A stretch of 64,000 bases of DNA, taken from contig OY992876.1 in the NCBI GenBank assembly GCA_963921405.1, forward strand, positions 50,772,383 to 50,836,382. Reading direction: 5' to 3'. This DNA is from Cepaea hortensis (lineage: Eukaryota; Mollusca; Gastropoda; Stylommatophora; Helicidae). Below the pieces are notes generated by a model, which worked only from the letters and a program-made list of their open reading frames with translations, made no database searches and was not told the origin of the DNA. A program made the position numbers and the translations under genes. Shown here piece by piece: positions 20,534 through 31,679 of this stretch (positions are counted from its first letter, which is position 1; each line of letters opens with the position of its first letter).

Positions 20534-21844
20534 ATTACTGTAAAAATTAATCATTTGTCTACTACATATTTGCTACCAAAATGTAACAACAAAACAATAG
20601 CCTAAGTTGTACCATGCAATTTAGAATTATAAGCAACTTGTAATTAGCTGGTGCTTTGTTTAAATTTAATCAGGTTGACTTCTAAAATGGATGAAGGAGC
20701 AGCCATATTATAATAACGGCAAGTGGCTTTTATTGTAATCTTTCTGCGGATTTTGCATCAATACTCGGAAATGAAATACTCATAGACAATAGTCAAAGAC
20801 GGGTCTGCCCAACTACGCAGTTCTCGGACAATTCGTGGATAAATTTAGATCTGCAAGAGTCCTTGCTACCGTTGCCCTCTCCTTTGGGGACTATCGTATT
20901 TTGTTAATAATAACTGCAAATTAAAGAGTTCTGTCACTTTTACTAGCCAACTACGCTCCCGTCGGCTTTTTAATGCGCCATTACAATTGATTTATTTTGG
21001 GGTCTGCAGAGAAAGGTCCCAACGCTTGTATGGAAGGGGTCAGATAGAAGGGGATTGCAACCACCACAGCACGCTAATCCCTAAACATCTAAATTTTCCT
21101 GCCTTCTAGTGGTGTCCACCCTCTTACATCTCCAAGAAAAGCAATTCATTAGCGGTAGTGATCCCTGGATCAGAAAGTTGAAACTGTCCGCAAAAAGTCA
21201 TAAACCAGAATACACGTGGGGTCAAGGCAATACCCCAATTCAAGATCTATTAGTAACATCCATCTCGCAATTTTCCTGGAGACTCTTGCGGGTCGTAGCT
21301 GGAGGTAGGGGGTTCATACTTTGTGCGACGCTTTCGACTGGCCGCCTTGTTGAAACAGACCGAGCCATATGGGATAAATCCCGGTGCAATGAAGCGGATC
21401 CTATTAAAAAAACAATCTTCCTCACTAATGGTGATATTCACTGTCTCAAGTGTTATGGTACCGAACGTAAAAGTAATGGGAAACTACCTAGTAAATCACA
21501 AACGGGCCAGAGATACTAGGGCTGATTGCGAGGTCCTTATTAAAGGACATGCAACTAACTTTAAGTTTTACATTTACTTCTTCTTTATTATTATTGTTTT
21601 TTTTTAAATTGGGTTGTGATTGTGGGCTGTGGGAGTGTAGACGGTAGCCAATCGCTTACCAATGCCAGCTTCAATACCCAGTAACAAATGTGCCCCCCAC
21701 CCCCCCAGGCATGTGTTGTAGGGATTGTACCGCCGCTTTCTGTACTGTGTTGTATAGATTTATTTTGTAGTATACAGACGATGACCAATCTGTAGCAGAC
21801 AAACACCATCCCAGTCTGCTCCGTCGAGAATCATTAGCACATAA
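20534..21844. other. Long stretch with no recognised feature
   Basis: About 1.3 kb. A 136-codon frame at 21109-21519 has no family features, overlaps frames on the other strand and is probably chance. A C-run lies near 21700. Confidence 0.4.
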
Positions 21845-22515
21845 ACACAAAGTCTAGTTAGTAAGCTAGTTAGTCGCGGTTCCAACTACACGACACAGGG
21901 TCGCCCCATAATGCTCCGTTCATATGCGAGTGAACATCACACAATATGCTCCTTATTGCCCCATGTGAAAAGTGGAACAGACAGGAGTCTCGACAAACCA
22001 ACAGCCCGCACAGGTATTCATCGATCCATCATGTGCCATGCCGATAAGCGTGGGTGATTATGATTCGCCATTTCACTCGATCACCAGAGTTGTGGATCAG
22101 CTCAGTGTTCTTGTCTCGACCATGCTACGTGGTCAAGCCTTCCAGGTATTTACTTCTCTGTCTTCTCCTTGTTCTCTTCCCCTCGATCTTGCCTGTTGTC
22201 ACTAAGTTCTCTAATTTATTTCTTCTCATAACATGTCCAACAGGTATACTGTGCATAATGCCGCTACCAGCATGCCAACACAAAAGTCCGCCTAAAAAAA
22301 ATACAGTTCCTTGTCGATCGAAGCAGCAGTCAGTAGAAAACCAGCAGTCACACATAACTGCATAAGGCAAGCCCGGTTAGTTCAGCAACCGAACAGTCGC
22401 CATTTTTCTGAACATGCAGTTCAAGATACAAATAACCGCGGACAGATGTATAAGCACTCCACATTAAATCCATAGCTCACAGTGTCGCTCCACGCACCTA
22501 ACTCAGTAGCTGGGC
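21845..22515. repeat. Dispersed repeat X, copy 2 (interrupted)
   Basis: The same block order as copy 1, starting GTTAGTCGCGGTTCCAACTA. It is interrupted after CAGCCCGCACAGGTAT by a 222-bp LINE insertion, beyond which ACTGTGCATAATGCCGCTAC continues the match to copy 1. Confidence 0.7.
22010..22247 (-). mobile_element. RTE-like LINE 3' fragment with perfect 8-bp TSD
   Basis: The insertion 22018-22239 is flanked by ACAGGTAT at 22010-22017 and 22240-22247. On the minus strand it encodes the C-terminal end of the RTE-like ORF (HVMRRNKLENLVTTGKIEG) and ends in the same short GATG-type tail as the best copy. It is strongly 5'-truncated. The uninterrupted repeat X copy 1 serves as the empty site. 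Confidence 0.9.
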
Positions 22516-23464
22516 GTCGGAACCATGCACTACCAGTCTAACATGAGGAAAATGCGTAAGCTGTAGCCACAAGCACTCCAGAAGCCTTAATAGCTCAACC
22601 GCCTCTACTCCATGTTCAAACACAGTCTGATCAGTGGAAATCTGTAGTACACAAACATATCTCAGTTCTATAATTTGTATCTTCAGTTGCTCCCCTAAAT
22701 AGGTTTAAAAGGTTAAAGACAAGAAGATATACTTCATTGCACCGCGTTCTGTCCCACATCGCTCAGTCTTCTATCCATAAAACTGCTTGCCGATAGCGTC
22801 GCATAGAGCACGAACTACGCAACTACAACGATGTCCTCCAGGGCACTCGGAGAAATTGCACTCGTGAACCGAACGACAGAGTTAGAAAACGAACTTACCC
22901 AGCGCGAGACAGGCGGCTTCACCACTCAGTTACGGAGACCCCCTTCAGTAGCACTCCTATCCACTCATAACCACACACACACCCTCCATCTGATCAGTCA
23001 CAATCTTCACCACGTAACACCCGTCTCCCCTGTTCATGCCATGCTACATCTTATAAATCACTAGTTTCTATATAAGAAAAAAACATAGCAAATTGATTTC
23101 CACAAACTTTCCAGTTATCGGCCCCTGAGGGCGGCGGCACTGCGGTCATGTGACTGGAAACATGATGTCCCAGGTTGAGTTACATACTGATCGAGATAGG
23201 AAGCAATCGCCGGGCAGATGACATCGTAGGATGCAATGAAATAAAGCATAGTTATTGTCGCAGACGCGATCGATAATAGCTAAGAAAAGAAATGAAAGAA
23301 CCGGTAAAAGTGCACTACGAATCCTTCAAGATAGTGATAAACAAGCGAGTAATCGTTGGAAGCTTCCTGTTTGCAGCAGTCGGCACATACAGAACCAAAA
23401 AACTGGACTCTGATAATGAATAGAAGACTATGATGGAGAAACTAAGTTAAAAAGCTATTTGCAT
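22516..23464. other. Long stretch with no recognised feature
   Basis: About 950 bases. A 77-codon frame at 22831-23064 shows no family features. No tandem repeat. Confidence 0.4.
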
Positions 23465-23640
23465 GTTGTTTACAGAATTTTGCAATCAAACCCAGCACTT
23501 ATTGGCTGTTTCTGATTTACTAAGAAATTATAATTCATTAGTTTGCTATTACTTTCTTAGCGATCGACGCCTCCTACCATATAAATCAACGCAAAATAGT
23601 CTATTCTTAATTATCTCGCGGCTGAATACGAACCATTTAC
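23465..23640 (-). mobile_element. Highly degraded SINE-1 relic
   Basis: Only the middle survives (AATAGCAAACTAATGAATTA on the minus strand, compared with CAATGGCAAACTACTGAGCG) plus a weak head. A poly-A run lies 70 bases downstream. Confidence 0.4.
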
Positions 23641-23944
23641 TCAATACGCCTCATTACGTGAAAAGGACTGTTCAGATGATTTTGAATTCGGTGAAATGCA
23701 AAGCGTTTCTGAAAAAAAAAAAAAAAAGCAGAAAAGGAGAGAACCCACCGAAAGATACATGTGGAACCTTCCTGCTCATAGGTTGCATCAACACATTGTC
23801 AAATACGACACAAACAGTATAAGTTTTCAGTGGCGCATTGTTTCTAACACAATTGTATATAGTAAATGAAGCAGAGTCCAGACTTATGTTCATGTCAAGA
23901 GGCGTACTAGGCATGGTAACATGTATGTGACCCTTTAAGGCATA

Positions 23945-24183
23945 TTGAGTATATAGTGGCTATTACTGACCAGCCGGCACACAATGGGTGATGTGGTCAA
24001 TATCACGTGGCTACATTTACTTTCACTTGTACCCATTTTAGGATGGGTTGACCCAGGAGAGCAGGTAAATAGGGGGAAAATGCCTTCATCTATAGGGGAT
24101 TCGAACACATGGCCATCGCGCTCTGGGGCAACTTTGCTAACCACTGCATTGACGCAACTCCTGTCTTCTATACTAGAGCTGTA
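23945..24183 (-). mobile_element. SINE family 2, minus orientation
   Basis: On the minus strand the head has GTGGTTAGCAAAGTTGCC (A-box-like) and GTGTTCGAATCCCC (a very good B box). The body shares CACGTGATATTGACCACATC and GTGTGCC with the copy at 4545-4775. No target duplication was found. The head is clearer here than in the first copy. Confidence 0.65.
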
Positions 24184-24264
24184 GCCATCACACGATCTAT
24201 GTCAAAATCTTGGCTACATGGTCACATCAGACGGTAGATGAGACACTGAGACAAAGCGGCAATG

Positions 24265-25080
24265 AAGCTTTGGTTTTATGGAATAATGTTCAGAATATTG
24301 CAGACAGAAGAAGAATGTTCAAAATATAAAAGAGGGAAGAATAATGTTCAGTATATCCGAGACAGAAGAATAATGTTCAGAATATCCTAGACAAAAGAAT
24401 AATGTTAAGACTGTCGCAGAGGAATAATGTTCATAATATCGCAGACTTGAGAATTATGTTCAGAATATTGCATACAGAATAATAAAGTTCAGAATATCGC
24501 ACCCAGAAGAATACTGTTCAAACTAACCTAGACAGAAGAATAATGTTCAGAATATCCTAGACCAATGGTTCTCAACCGGTGGGGAATTCCCCCCAGGGGG
24601 GAATTTTAGGGTTTCCGGGGGGGGGGGGGGAAATTAAGATTATTTCTAGATTGCGTTAATACAAGAACCGATTACTTGATATTGTTTTTCCCTTCATACT
24701 TTGCGGTTCTGTACATATCACACTTCTGAAATTCATTTTATAACAAGTAGATCCGCAAATCACGTTTTATGTAGATGTCTAGACTTGTTTTAGTATGTGC
24801 TATTAAATTTAGCATCAATTATTACGTATACTGTGTAGGGGCAGGGGGAAATTTTTAGGGAGGAAATAAGAAATGGGAGGGGGGTGACGTTCTAAAAATA
24901 TGGTGAGGGGGGGGGGAATGACGAGCTAAAAATATGATGAGGGGAGAATGACGTCCTAAAAATATGGTGAAGGGGGGCACGGGCCAAATAAGGTTGAAAA
25001 CCACTGTCCTAGACAAAAGAACAATCTGCAGAATATCCTTGGCAGAAGAATAATGTTCAGAATATCGCAGACATAAAAAG
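24265..25080. repeat. Minisatellite (unit about 29-33 bp) interrupted by hAT B
   Basis: The repeat AGAATAATGTTCAGAATATC plus (G/C)CAGACAGA, about ten units at 24265-24562 and two more at about 25010-25080. The hAT element lies between. Confidence 0.88.
24555..25014. mobile_element. hAT element B, complete non-autonomous copy with perfect 8-bp TSD
   Basis: The element is 24563-25006 (444 bp). The TSD TCCTAGAC is at 24555-24562 and 25007-25014. Ends are CAATGGTTCTCAACC and GGTTGAAAACCACTG. A GC-rich segment near each end is made of G-runs and repeats of GACG(T/A)(T/C)CTAAAAATATGG(T)GA, three near the right end here and one in copy A. No transposase. This copy proves where the LINE sits inside copy A. 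Confidence 0.93.
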
Positions 25081-25245
25081 ACAAGCACCGAGGTTTGAAA
25101 GCTGAAGGTGTCACAAGATCTCTCATTAAAACCATCGAGACAAGACAAATGACATTCATGGGCCAAAGCAGGGTTATCCCTAAGTGTGTGCGGTCTACAC
25201 GCCGCCCGCAATCTGTTGACAATCTTACCACTAATGTTCCCTCAT

Positions 25246-25559
25246 GATAGGCAGTAGTAATGTGGCGTTTATTGCTTACATCGATAACTCCACGACATGT
25301 CAACAGGTATTACCAGAAGTGACTTGTGCAGATGAATGTCAGGGTGCTGATGGAGGAATAAAAATGGATTTGCATTTTACAACGGTTAAACAGAGTAAGG
25401 TTTGAAAAACAAAAAACAAAAAATACTACAAGAAACACAAACAAACACGAGCGGGTTAGAATCGAGGGATGAGTGTAGGAATAACACGCAGAACAAAGGA
25501 TTTAGGTAGAACAAAATTCACACAGTGGGGGGATCAGTACGATGTTGAGGGAAAATACA
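25246..25559. other. Stretch with no recognised feature
   Basis: Unique-looking sequence with an A-rich patch near 25400-25440. Confidence 0.35.
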
Positions 25560-26190
25560 TAGGAATGAGTATCACTTTGGTACAGTACCGTCACTAGGAA
25601 TGATCATCTCTCGGGTACAGTATCGTCACTAGTAATGATTATCACCCTGGTAAGTACTATCACAAGGAATGATCATCTCTCTGGTGCAGTACCGTCACTA
25701 GTAATGATTATCACCCTGGTAAGTACCGTCACTAGTAATTGATTATCACCCTGGTAATTACTCTCACAAGGAATGATCATCCCTCTGGTACAGTGCCATG
25801 ACTAGTAATGATTATCACCCTGGTAAGTACCGTCACTAGTAATGATTATTCCTCTGGAAGAGTACCGTCACTAGGAATGATTTCCTTCTGGTACAAGACC
25901 GTCACTAGGAATGATTATCCCTCTGGTACAATACCATCACTAGGAATGTTTATCCCTCTGGTACAGTACCGTCACTAGGAATGTTTATCCCTCTGGTACA
26001 ATACCATCACTAGGAATGTTTATCCCTCTGGTACAATACCATCACTAGGAATGTTTATCCCTCTGGTACAGTACCGTCACTAGGAATGATTATCCCTCTG
26101 GTACAATACCATCACTAGGAATGTTTATCCCTCTGGTACAATACCATCACTAGGAATGATTTCCTTCTGGTACAGTACCGTCACTAGGAC
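25560..26190. repeat. 35-bp minisatellite, about 17 units
   Basis: The unit is TCTGGTACAGTACCGTCACT followed by AGGAATGATTATCCC. Later units (from about 25850) are nearly identical; earlier ones are mixed with a variant ending GTAATGATTATCACC. For example ATGTTTATCC occurs at 25981 and 26016. Confidence 0.95.
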
Positions 26191-26420
26191 TGATTACACA
26201 ACCCTAAGCAAACATTTTGTGTGCCAAACATTTTACATCTGATTGTGCATAAATAAATCATATTAACACCAAATATTCTATTTATTTGTCTGTAGCAGCT
26301 TTAGTTTTTGAGATACAAGCATTCGTGTATTTAAGTAATATTATACAGTACTGTATTTTCTATATAAGGCTCTGGAAAAAATATATTGCTCTCTAGTCCC
26401 TTATACAATTTGGAATTCCA
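26191..26420. other. Short unassigned stretch
   Basis: A/T-rich spacer upstream of the pseudogene; nothing recognised. Confidence 0.35.
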
Positions 26421-27662
26421 ATGGTCTGGAGAGAGCCCAAGAATCATTATGATGACTGTTATTTCTGTGTTGTCAATATTAAGGGAATCAATGGAATAAA
26501 TCACAAAAAATGGAAGTATTCAGATTTGGATTCTGCTAGACGACCCGCTCCACACGGAGATGACATACCAATTCCAATTGTCAGTCAGATTTCTGATTCA
26601 CTGCTCAAAGATGAAACAACAGTGGCATTTTGAACAAGTGACAGTGATAGTGGTTTCGAAGATGATTTTCCTGCTGCTCAACGATTTGACCAGCGTGAAC
26701 TGAATGATCTAATCCGAGACCTATATCTCTCCAAGGAATCTTCAGAACCTTTGGCTTCAAAATTGAAAGAAAACAAATATTTACTGCTCAAACAAAGGTT
26801 ACATTTTATCGCAGCAGGAGCAAGGTTTTCTTCCATTCTTTTGTAAAGAAACCAACCATGTGTTTTGTATTAATGTAGGAGATCTTGTAAATGAAATCGG
26901 TGTAAGTTATACACCAGATGAGTTGCGACGTTTCATTGACAGCTCTAAAATAAGTTTGAAAGGTGTTTTCTTACTCAATGGTAACAAAAATGACTCAATT
27001 CCAATTGCTCAATCTACTACAATGAAGGAGTATGCTACAATAAGCGCAGTTCTGAAGAAAAAAATAAGTATTTAGAATATGACTGGATGGTTTGTGTAGA
27101 TCTTAAAATGTTGAACTTCGTGCTTGGGCAGCAAAAACTTGCTATGCTTTATATGCTTGTGCAATAGCAGAGTAAAAGATACGCACTGGACAAAACAATA
27201 GTGGCCATTGAGGGACGAATTTAAAGCAGGAGAAAAAAAATATTGTCAACAAGCCTCTCACTGGTTGAAAATGAGTTCTACTGCTACAATTACATATAAA
27301 GCTTGGCTTAATTAAGCCATTTGTTAAGGCACTGTTTTAATTATTTATGCAGAATTTTTAAGGAATTGAGCATAGAAAAACTGAAAACTGGACTTTCTGA
27401 TAGATCTCAAATTAGAAAGTTAATAAACGATCCAAATTTTATTGATTCGATGAACATAAGCGAGTTCACAGCCTGGTCGTCATTTGTTTTAGTTGTGCAA
27501 AACTTTCTGGGTAACTTTAAAGCAGACATTTATTCTGAATTAGTTGAAAACATGCCGTCGAGTTTTTGTAAGCTTGGATGCAACATGAGCATAAAATTCT
27601 CTTCTCCTGAATCTCGTCACAAAACGTGCCTTATGCACCAACGAACTATCGTGCGCGTGTGA
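26421..27662 (+). pseudogene. Decayed copy of a multi-copy invertebrate gene family of unknown function
   Basis: The start MVWREPKNHYDDCYFCVVNI is a signature I recognise from an uncharacterised protein family present in many copies in arthropod and some other invertebrate genomes. It continues SARRPAPHGDDIPIP, a stop at 26631, then SDSDSGFEDDFPAAQRF, RDLYLSKESSEPLAS, a shift, CINVGDLVNEIGVSYTPDEL, FIDSSKISLKG, IPIAQSTTMKE, and finally (27321-27662) LCRIFKELSIEKLKTGLSD, SQIRKLINDPNF, SAWSSFVLVVQNFLGNFKAD and LGCNMSIKFS. At least five lesions. The middle region (27075-27320) is readable only in fragments, and the family's C-terminal part is missing. The copy number of the family suggests a mobile element origin, which is my inference. 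Confidence 0.5.
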
Positions 27663-27679
27663 GTTCCATTTATGTAAAA

Positions 27680-28005
27680 TCTGATCCATGCCAGGCTGTC
27701 TTATGTTTCTGGAAGAGGTTAATGAAACTAGAACATTATATACAACTAGAGGAAAGATACAGTCATCATTCTTTGGTCATGTGATAAGAATGGGGGGCTT
27801 TGAAAACTGTCATGACGACTAGAAAGATCAGTAGTAAAATAGGAATAGGCAGACCGAGAGAAATTGTGCTGGATGGATGAAGACTGTGGCATGAAGCAGT
27901 GTCATCCGAAAAGTTGATCCACAACACCAAGGACCGAGATTTGTGGGAGAGACATGAACGCCTACGCCAGTTGGCATGACACACCGTGATGATGATAACT
28001 TGTAG
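27680..28005 (+). pseudogene. RTE-like LINE 3' fragment
   Basis: Decayed C-terminal block: YIQLEERYSHHSLVM, a shift, MTTRKISSKIGIGRPREI, LWHEAVSSEKLIHNTKDRDL and ERHERLRQLA, ending at GATGATGATAAC, the family's tail. The order matches the best copy. Confidence 0.7.
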
Positions 28006-28117
28006 AAACACTTGATATACCACCTATACATCTCACTTAATCCACAAGTATAGGGTCTTATCAAATGGACCCACACTGAGTGGCGATTGTTTAGTAACTT
28101 CGAGCGAAAATAGGTAT

Positions 28118-28170
28118 AGACAGACACACACACACACACACACACACACGCACGCACGCACGCACGTACG
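28118..28170. repeat. (CA)n with (CGCA) and (CGTA) variants
   Basis: Dinucleotide CA run followed by CGCACGCACGCACGTACGCA. Confidence 0.95.
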
Positions 28171-28199
28171 CACACACGACACAATACACTGTAGGCTCC

Positions 28200-29160
28200 T
28201 GGGGCTGCTAAAGAGTCTTGGCGTGACATTATCTGCCTAGTCCTACAGAATACAGATGTGTTGATGGGCGGGTGGGTGATGTGTGGCTGTGAGTGGTTGA
28301 TGGATGAGTACGTGAGTGGGTGGATGTGTGTAAGAGATGAGTGTATGGGTGGGGGATGTGTGTGTTTGTGGGAAGATGTGTGTGAGCGGCGGATGTGTGT
28401 GGTGGGGTATATGTGGGTTGTGGGGTGTTTGTGTGTGGGAAGTGTGTGTTTTGGGGTGTTTATGGGTGGGGGTACGTGAGTGGGTGGATGTGTGTAAGAG
28501 ATGAGTGTATGGGTGGGGGATGTGTGTGTTTGTGGGAAGATGTGTGTGAGCGGCGGATGTGTGTGGTGGGGTATATGAGAGTGGTGGGGTGTTTGTGGGT
28601 GGGAAGTGTGTGTTTTGGGGTGTTTATGGGTGGGGGATATGTGTGGGCAGGTGGGGAGATGTGTTTGTAAGTGGGGATGTGTGCATAGGTGGGAGATGTG
28701 TAGTTGAGAGGTGGCGGATCTTGGGCGGGTGAGTGGGTGTAGGTTGGCTGATGTGTGTGTGTGTGTGTGGGTGGGTGGTGAAAATTGTGAGGGTGCGGGA
28801 TGTGTGTGTGGATAGGTGCGGGATGTGTGGGTTGGCGGGGGTATGTGTGTGTGGTTTTGTGATGTGTGTTTTGCTGGGTGGTTGCGGTTGTGTCGGTGGG
28901 TGGTGGAGAATATGTGGGTGGGTGTGTGCATGTCGGTTATGGAATGGGTGGGGGATGTGTGTGTGGGTGGGGAAATGTGTGTGGGTGGAGGATCAGTGGG
29001 TGGGGTGGCAGCATGTATTTTTGTCTGGGTTTATGTGAATGCGTGGAGGTATGTGTGCGTGGGTGGAGGGGGTGTGGTGGGTGGGGGGTGTGTGGGTGGC
29101 TGCGGGATGTGTGGGTGGCTGCGGGATGAGTGGGTGGCTGCGGGATGTGAGGGTGGATTT
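28200..29160. repeat. 1-kb G/T-rich, C-poor strand-asymmetric repeat
   Basis: Built from variants of GTGGGTGGGTGTGTG and GGGGGATGTGTGTG. One segment of about 165 bases is duplicated (28307-28470 and 28475-28635, sharing GTACGTGAGTGGGTGGATGT). The plus strand has many runs of three to five G with short loops and almost no C. Long frames exist on both strands (Thr/His/Pro-rich on minus) but follow from composition. Confidence 0.9.
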
Positions 29161-29289
29161 GTATGTTTACAACTTTCATTTAACAACGTTTGTTTTGTTT
29201 TTTCCATGTGAATGTATCATGTGTAATATGCATTGTTTATGCTTACAAAATCTATTTGACAATCGTTGTTTTTCCCTATGTAAATGTAA

Positions 29290-29425
29290 CATGCACATTT
29301 GATGAATGAAAGATGGGTGATTGAAAGGGCCGAATGTAAGACAGGCCTGCGTGCCCAATTTGTTACCCTTTTAAAATAAAGTTCGTTCGTTCGTTCGTTC
29401 GTTCGTTCGTTCGTTCGAATACTTT
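29290..29425 (+). mobile_element. LINE or SINE 3' end with (GTTC)n tail
   Basis: The end TTGTTACCCTTTTAAAATAA is followed by (GTTC) repeated about ten times. It matches the end at 15175-15290. Upstream sequence from about 29290 has no coding feature. Confidence 0.5.
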
Positions 29426-30059
29426 GGCGGCAAAACCCAAAATGTCATGGGCAAGTCTAAACAAGGCGTAGCATGAGCTATGGGCGCATGCTCCATTGAG
29501 AGATGACATGAAGAGAACGGTGATGGCAAAGAAGATGACGAGGGTGAAGAAGAAGAATGATGATGAGGAGGAGGAGGAGACAGAGGTTGTCGCGACGGAG
29601 GAGAAGAAGATGAAGAAGCAGCAATACCAGAAGCAATAATACGAATAAGAGGAGGAAGAAGACACACTTGGAGTAATAATGCATTACTTGAGTAACTGTA
29701 TAGGCACAAATATTATGACTTGAATAAAAACGTGCTCACTTCAGCGGAAACGATAACCTGCAATCCAAACATTATTACCTGAAGAAACATCTGTGATTAC
29801 TAGTATGTCATGAATTATTATTTTAAGGAAATGGCTTTAGAATTAAAAACCTTTTCAGCATGTCAACTTCTACTTGGCCTATGCTTGTTCAATGTGTAAA
29901 ACAACTTCCAAAGGTACGCAACTCCAGGACGAATTGATGAAATTATGTTTCGTGAGTTATCGACCAAGTAACGGAAACGGGGTTCTAGAAATGAATTTCT
30001 CCGCCTGATTTCAATGTAGTTTTGTGTGTAAAGCATGTGTAGTTGCAATTTATATATCT
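29426..30059. other. Unassigned, with a GA-rich patch
   Basis: A purine-rich patch at about 29500-29660 (AAGAAGATGACGAGGGTGAA and similar) makes long frames on the minus strand that I do not believe. The rest is unrecognised. Confidence 0.4.
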
Positions 30060-30150
30060 GTCGTGAATAGAATTGTCAAGAAAACCAATGATCGAGATCT
30101 GTGGAGAGACATGAACTGCCAATGTCATTTGGTTTGGCATTCCATGAGGT
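30060..30150 (+). pseudogene. RTE-like LINE 3' scrap
   Basis: Only the last 30 codons remain: TNDRDLWRDMNCQCHL (compare DSVDRVRWQNMTAHAYRH in the best copy), then GATGATAAT at the tail position. Confidence 0.5.
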
Positions 30151-30281
30151 TGATGATAATGTGCATATATCGCTTCCGAGTACAGGACTTCAGTACATAT
30201 AAAGATTTGTTGTTTGTATATTCTCATCCCGAGATGATCATATATGATTGCATTTGCCTCATATTTCGCTGCCACTAGATG

Positions 30282-30282
<1 letters not shown>

Positions 30283-30335
<53 letters not shown>
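30283..30335. repeat. (TA)n microsatellite, left of SINE
   Basis: Pure TA run of about 50 bases ending against the SINE tail. Confidence 0.95.
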
Positions 30336-30340
<5 letters not shown>

Positions 30341-30576
30341 GTTTTGCGTATCCTTTACAGGACTTAGCTGTCAACAGCAGCATCTTTCAGCTGTCTGTTG
30401 ATCTCTTGGCAAGATTACGCTCAGTAGTTTGCCATTGCTTTCTGAGCGGCCGGCTCAGTATCCGCAAGTCACGAGCGGGGGTCGAACCACCTCAGTTCTC
30501 GCTCCGCTGCGAGACTCTGCGTGATAAACGGGATTACAGAGAGAAAGTGTTGTAACCCCACAGCCAGAGAGACCGG

Positions 30577-30577
<1 letters not shown>
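30336..30577 (-). mobile_element. SINE-1 copy between two TA tracts
   Basis: On the minus strand: head GCCGGTCTCTCTGGCTGTGG, B box GGTTCGACCCCCGC, middle CAATGGCAAACTACTGAGCG, tail TCCTGTAAAGGATACGC. It is flanked on both sides by (TA)n, so it either inserted into a TA tract or its TA target duplication expanded. Confidence 0.88.

Positions 30578-30657
<80 letters not shown>
30578..30657. repeat. (TA)n microsatellite, right of SINE
   Basis: About 75 bases of pure TA, then TACATACATC leading into the 3' tail of a minus-strand LINE fragment. Confidence 0.95.
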
Positions 30658-30658
<1 letters not shown>

Positions 30659-31158
30659 CATCATCGTCATCATCATCGAGTGGCGTGCCGACTGGAGAAG
30701 GCGTTCATGGCTCTCCACAGATCTCGGTCTTTGGCTGTCTGGATCAACTCTGCCGTTGATATCCTCCATGCCACCGTCGCAATCCATTCAGCATCATTTC
30801 TCGTGGTCTTCCTCTGATTCTCTTCCCCTCGATCTTTCCAGTTGTCACGATGTTCTCCAGCTCCTCTCTTCTCATGGCATGACCAAAGAAAGCTGTTTGC
30901 CTCTTCAATGTTCTAGTTTCGTTAGCCTCCTTAAGAGATTCGTCGTTAGTTACTCTGGCAGTCCAAGGAATTCGCAACATTCGTCTCAGGAACCACGTCT
31001 CTGTTGCTTCCAATCTCTTCCTAATTTGTTCATTTACATTCCAAGATTCATAGCCATACAGGTTCTACACAGCACTTCAGCACTCTCTTTTTTACATTCA
31101 ATGATAGTGACTTATTGCATAAGATATTCTTCATTTTCTGAATATATATACGCCTGCA
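30658..31158 (-). pseudogene. RTE-like LINE 3' fragment
   Basis: Minus strand from 31158: YIQKMKNILCNKSLSLNVKK, VLKCCVEPVWL, a shift, then ETWFLRRMLRIPWTARVTND, KRQTAFFGHAMRREELENI, KRIRGRPREMMLNGL and, after another stop, EICGEP (compare DRVRWQNM). The 3' tail is GATGATGATGACGATGATG. The 5' end abuts an (AG)n tract. Confidence 0.8.

Positions 31159-31679
<521 letters not shown>

Larger units (their letters stand above)
24183..25245 (+). pseudogene. RTE-like LINE relic with an expanded minisatellite and a hAT insertion
   Basis: The left part reads MVTSDGR.DTETK...KLWFYG, a decayed form of the RT thumb (GTVITSDGRCLEEIRTR in the best copy). The right part (25120-25200) reads SLIKTIETRQMTFMGQS, matching the block before FFGHVMRR. 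Between them, about 70 residues of RT have been replaced by a repeat array and the array by a hAT element. The order and frame of the flanking pieces argue that all three belong to one decayed LINE. Confidence 0.55.

Noticed and set aside
21109..21519. A 136-codon frame as a host gene
   Set aside because: No family resemblance and overlapping frames on the other strand.
27828..28931. A 367-codon His/Thr/Pro-rich minus-strand frame
   Set aside because: The G/T-rich strand has almost no C, so its complement lacks stop codons; no domain.
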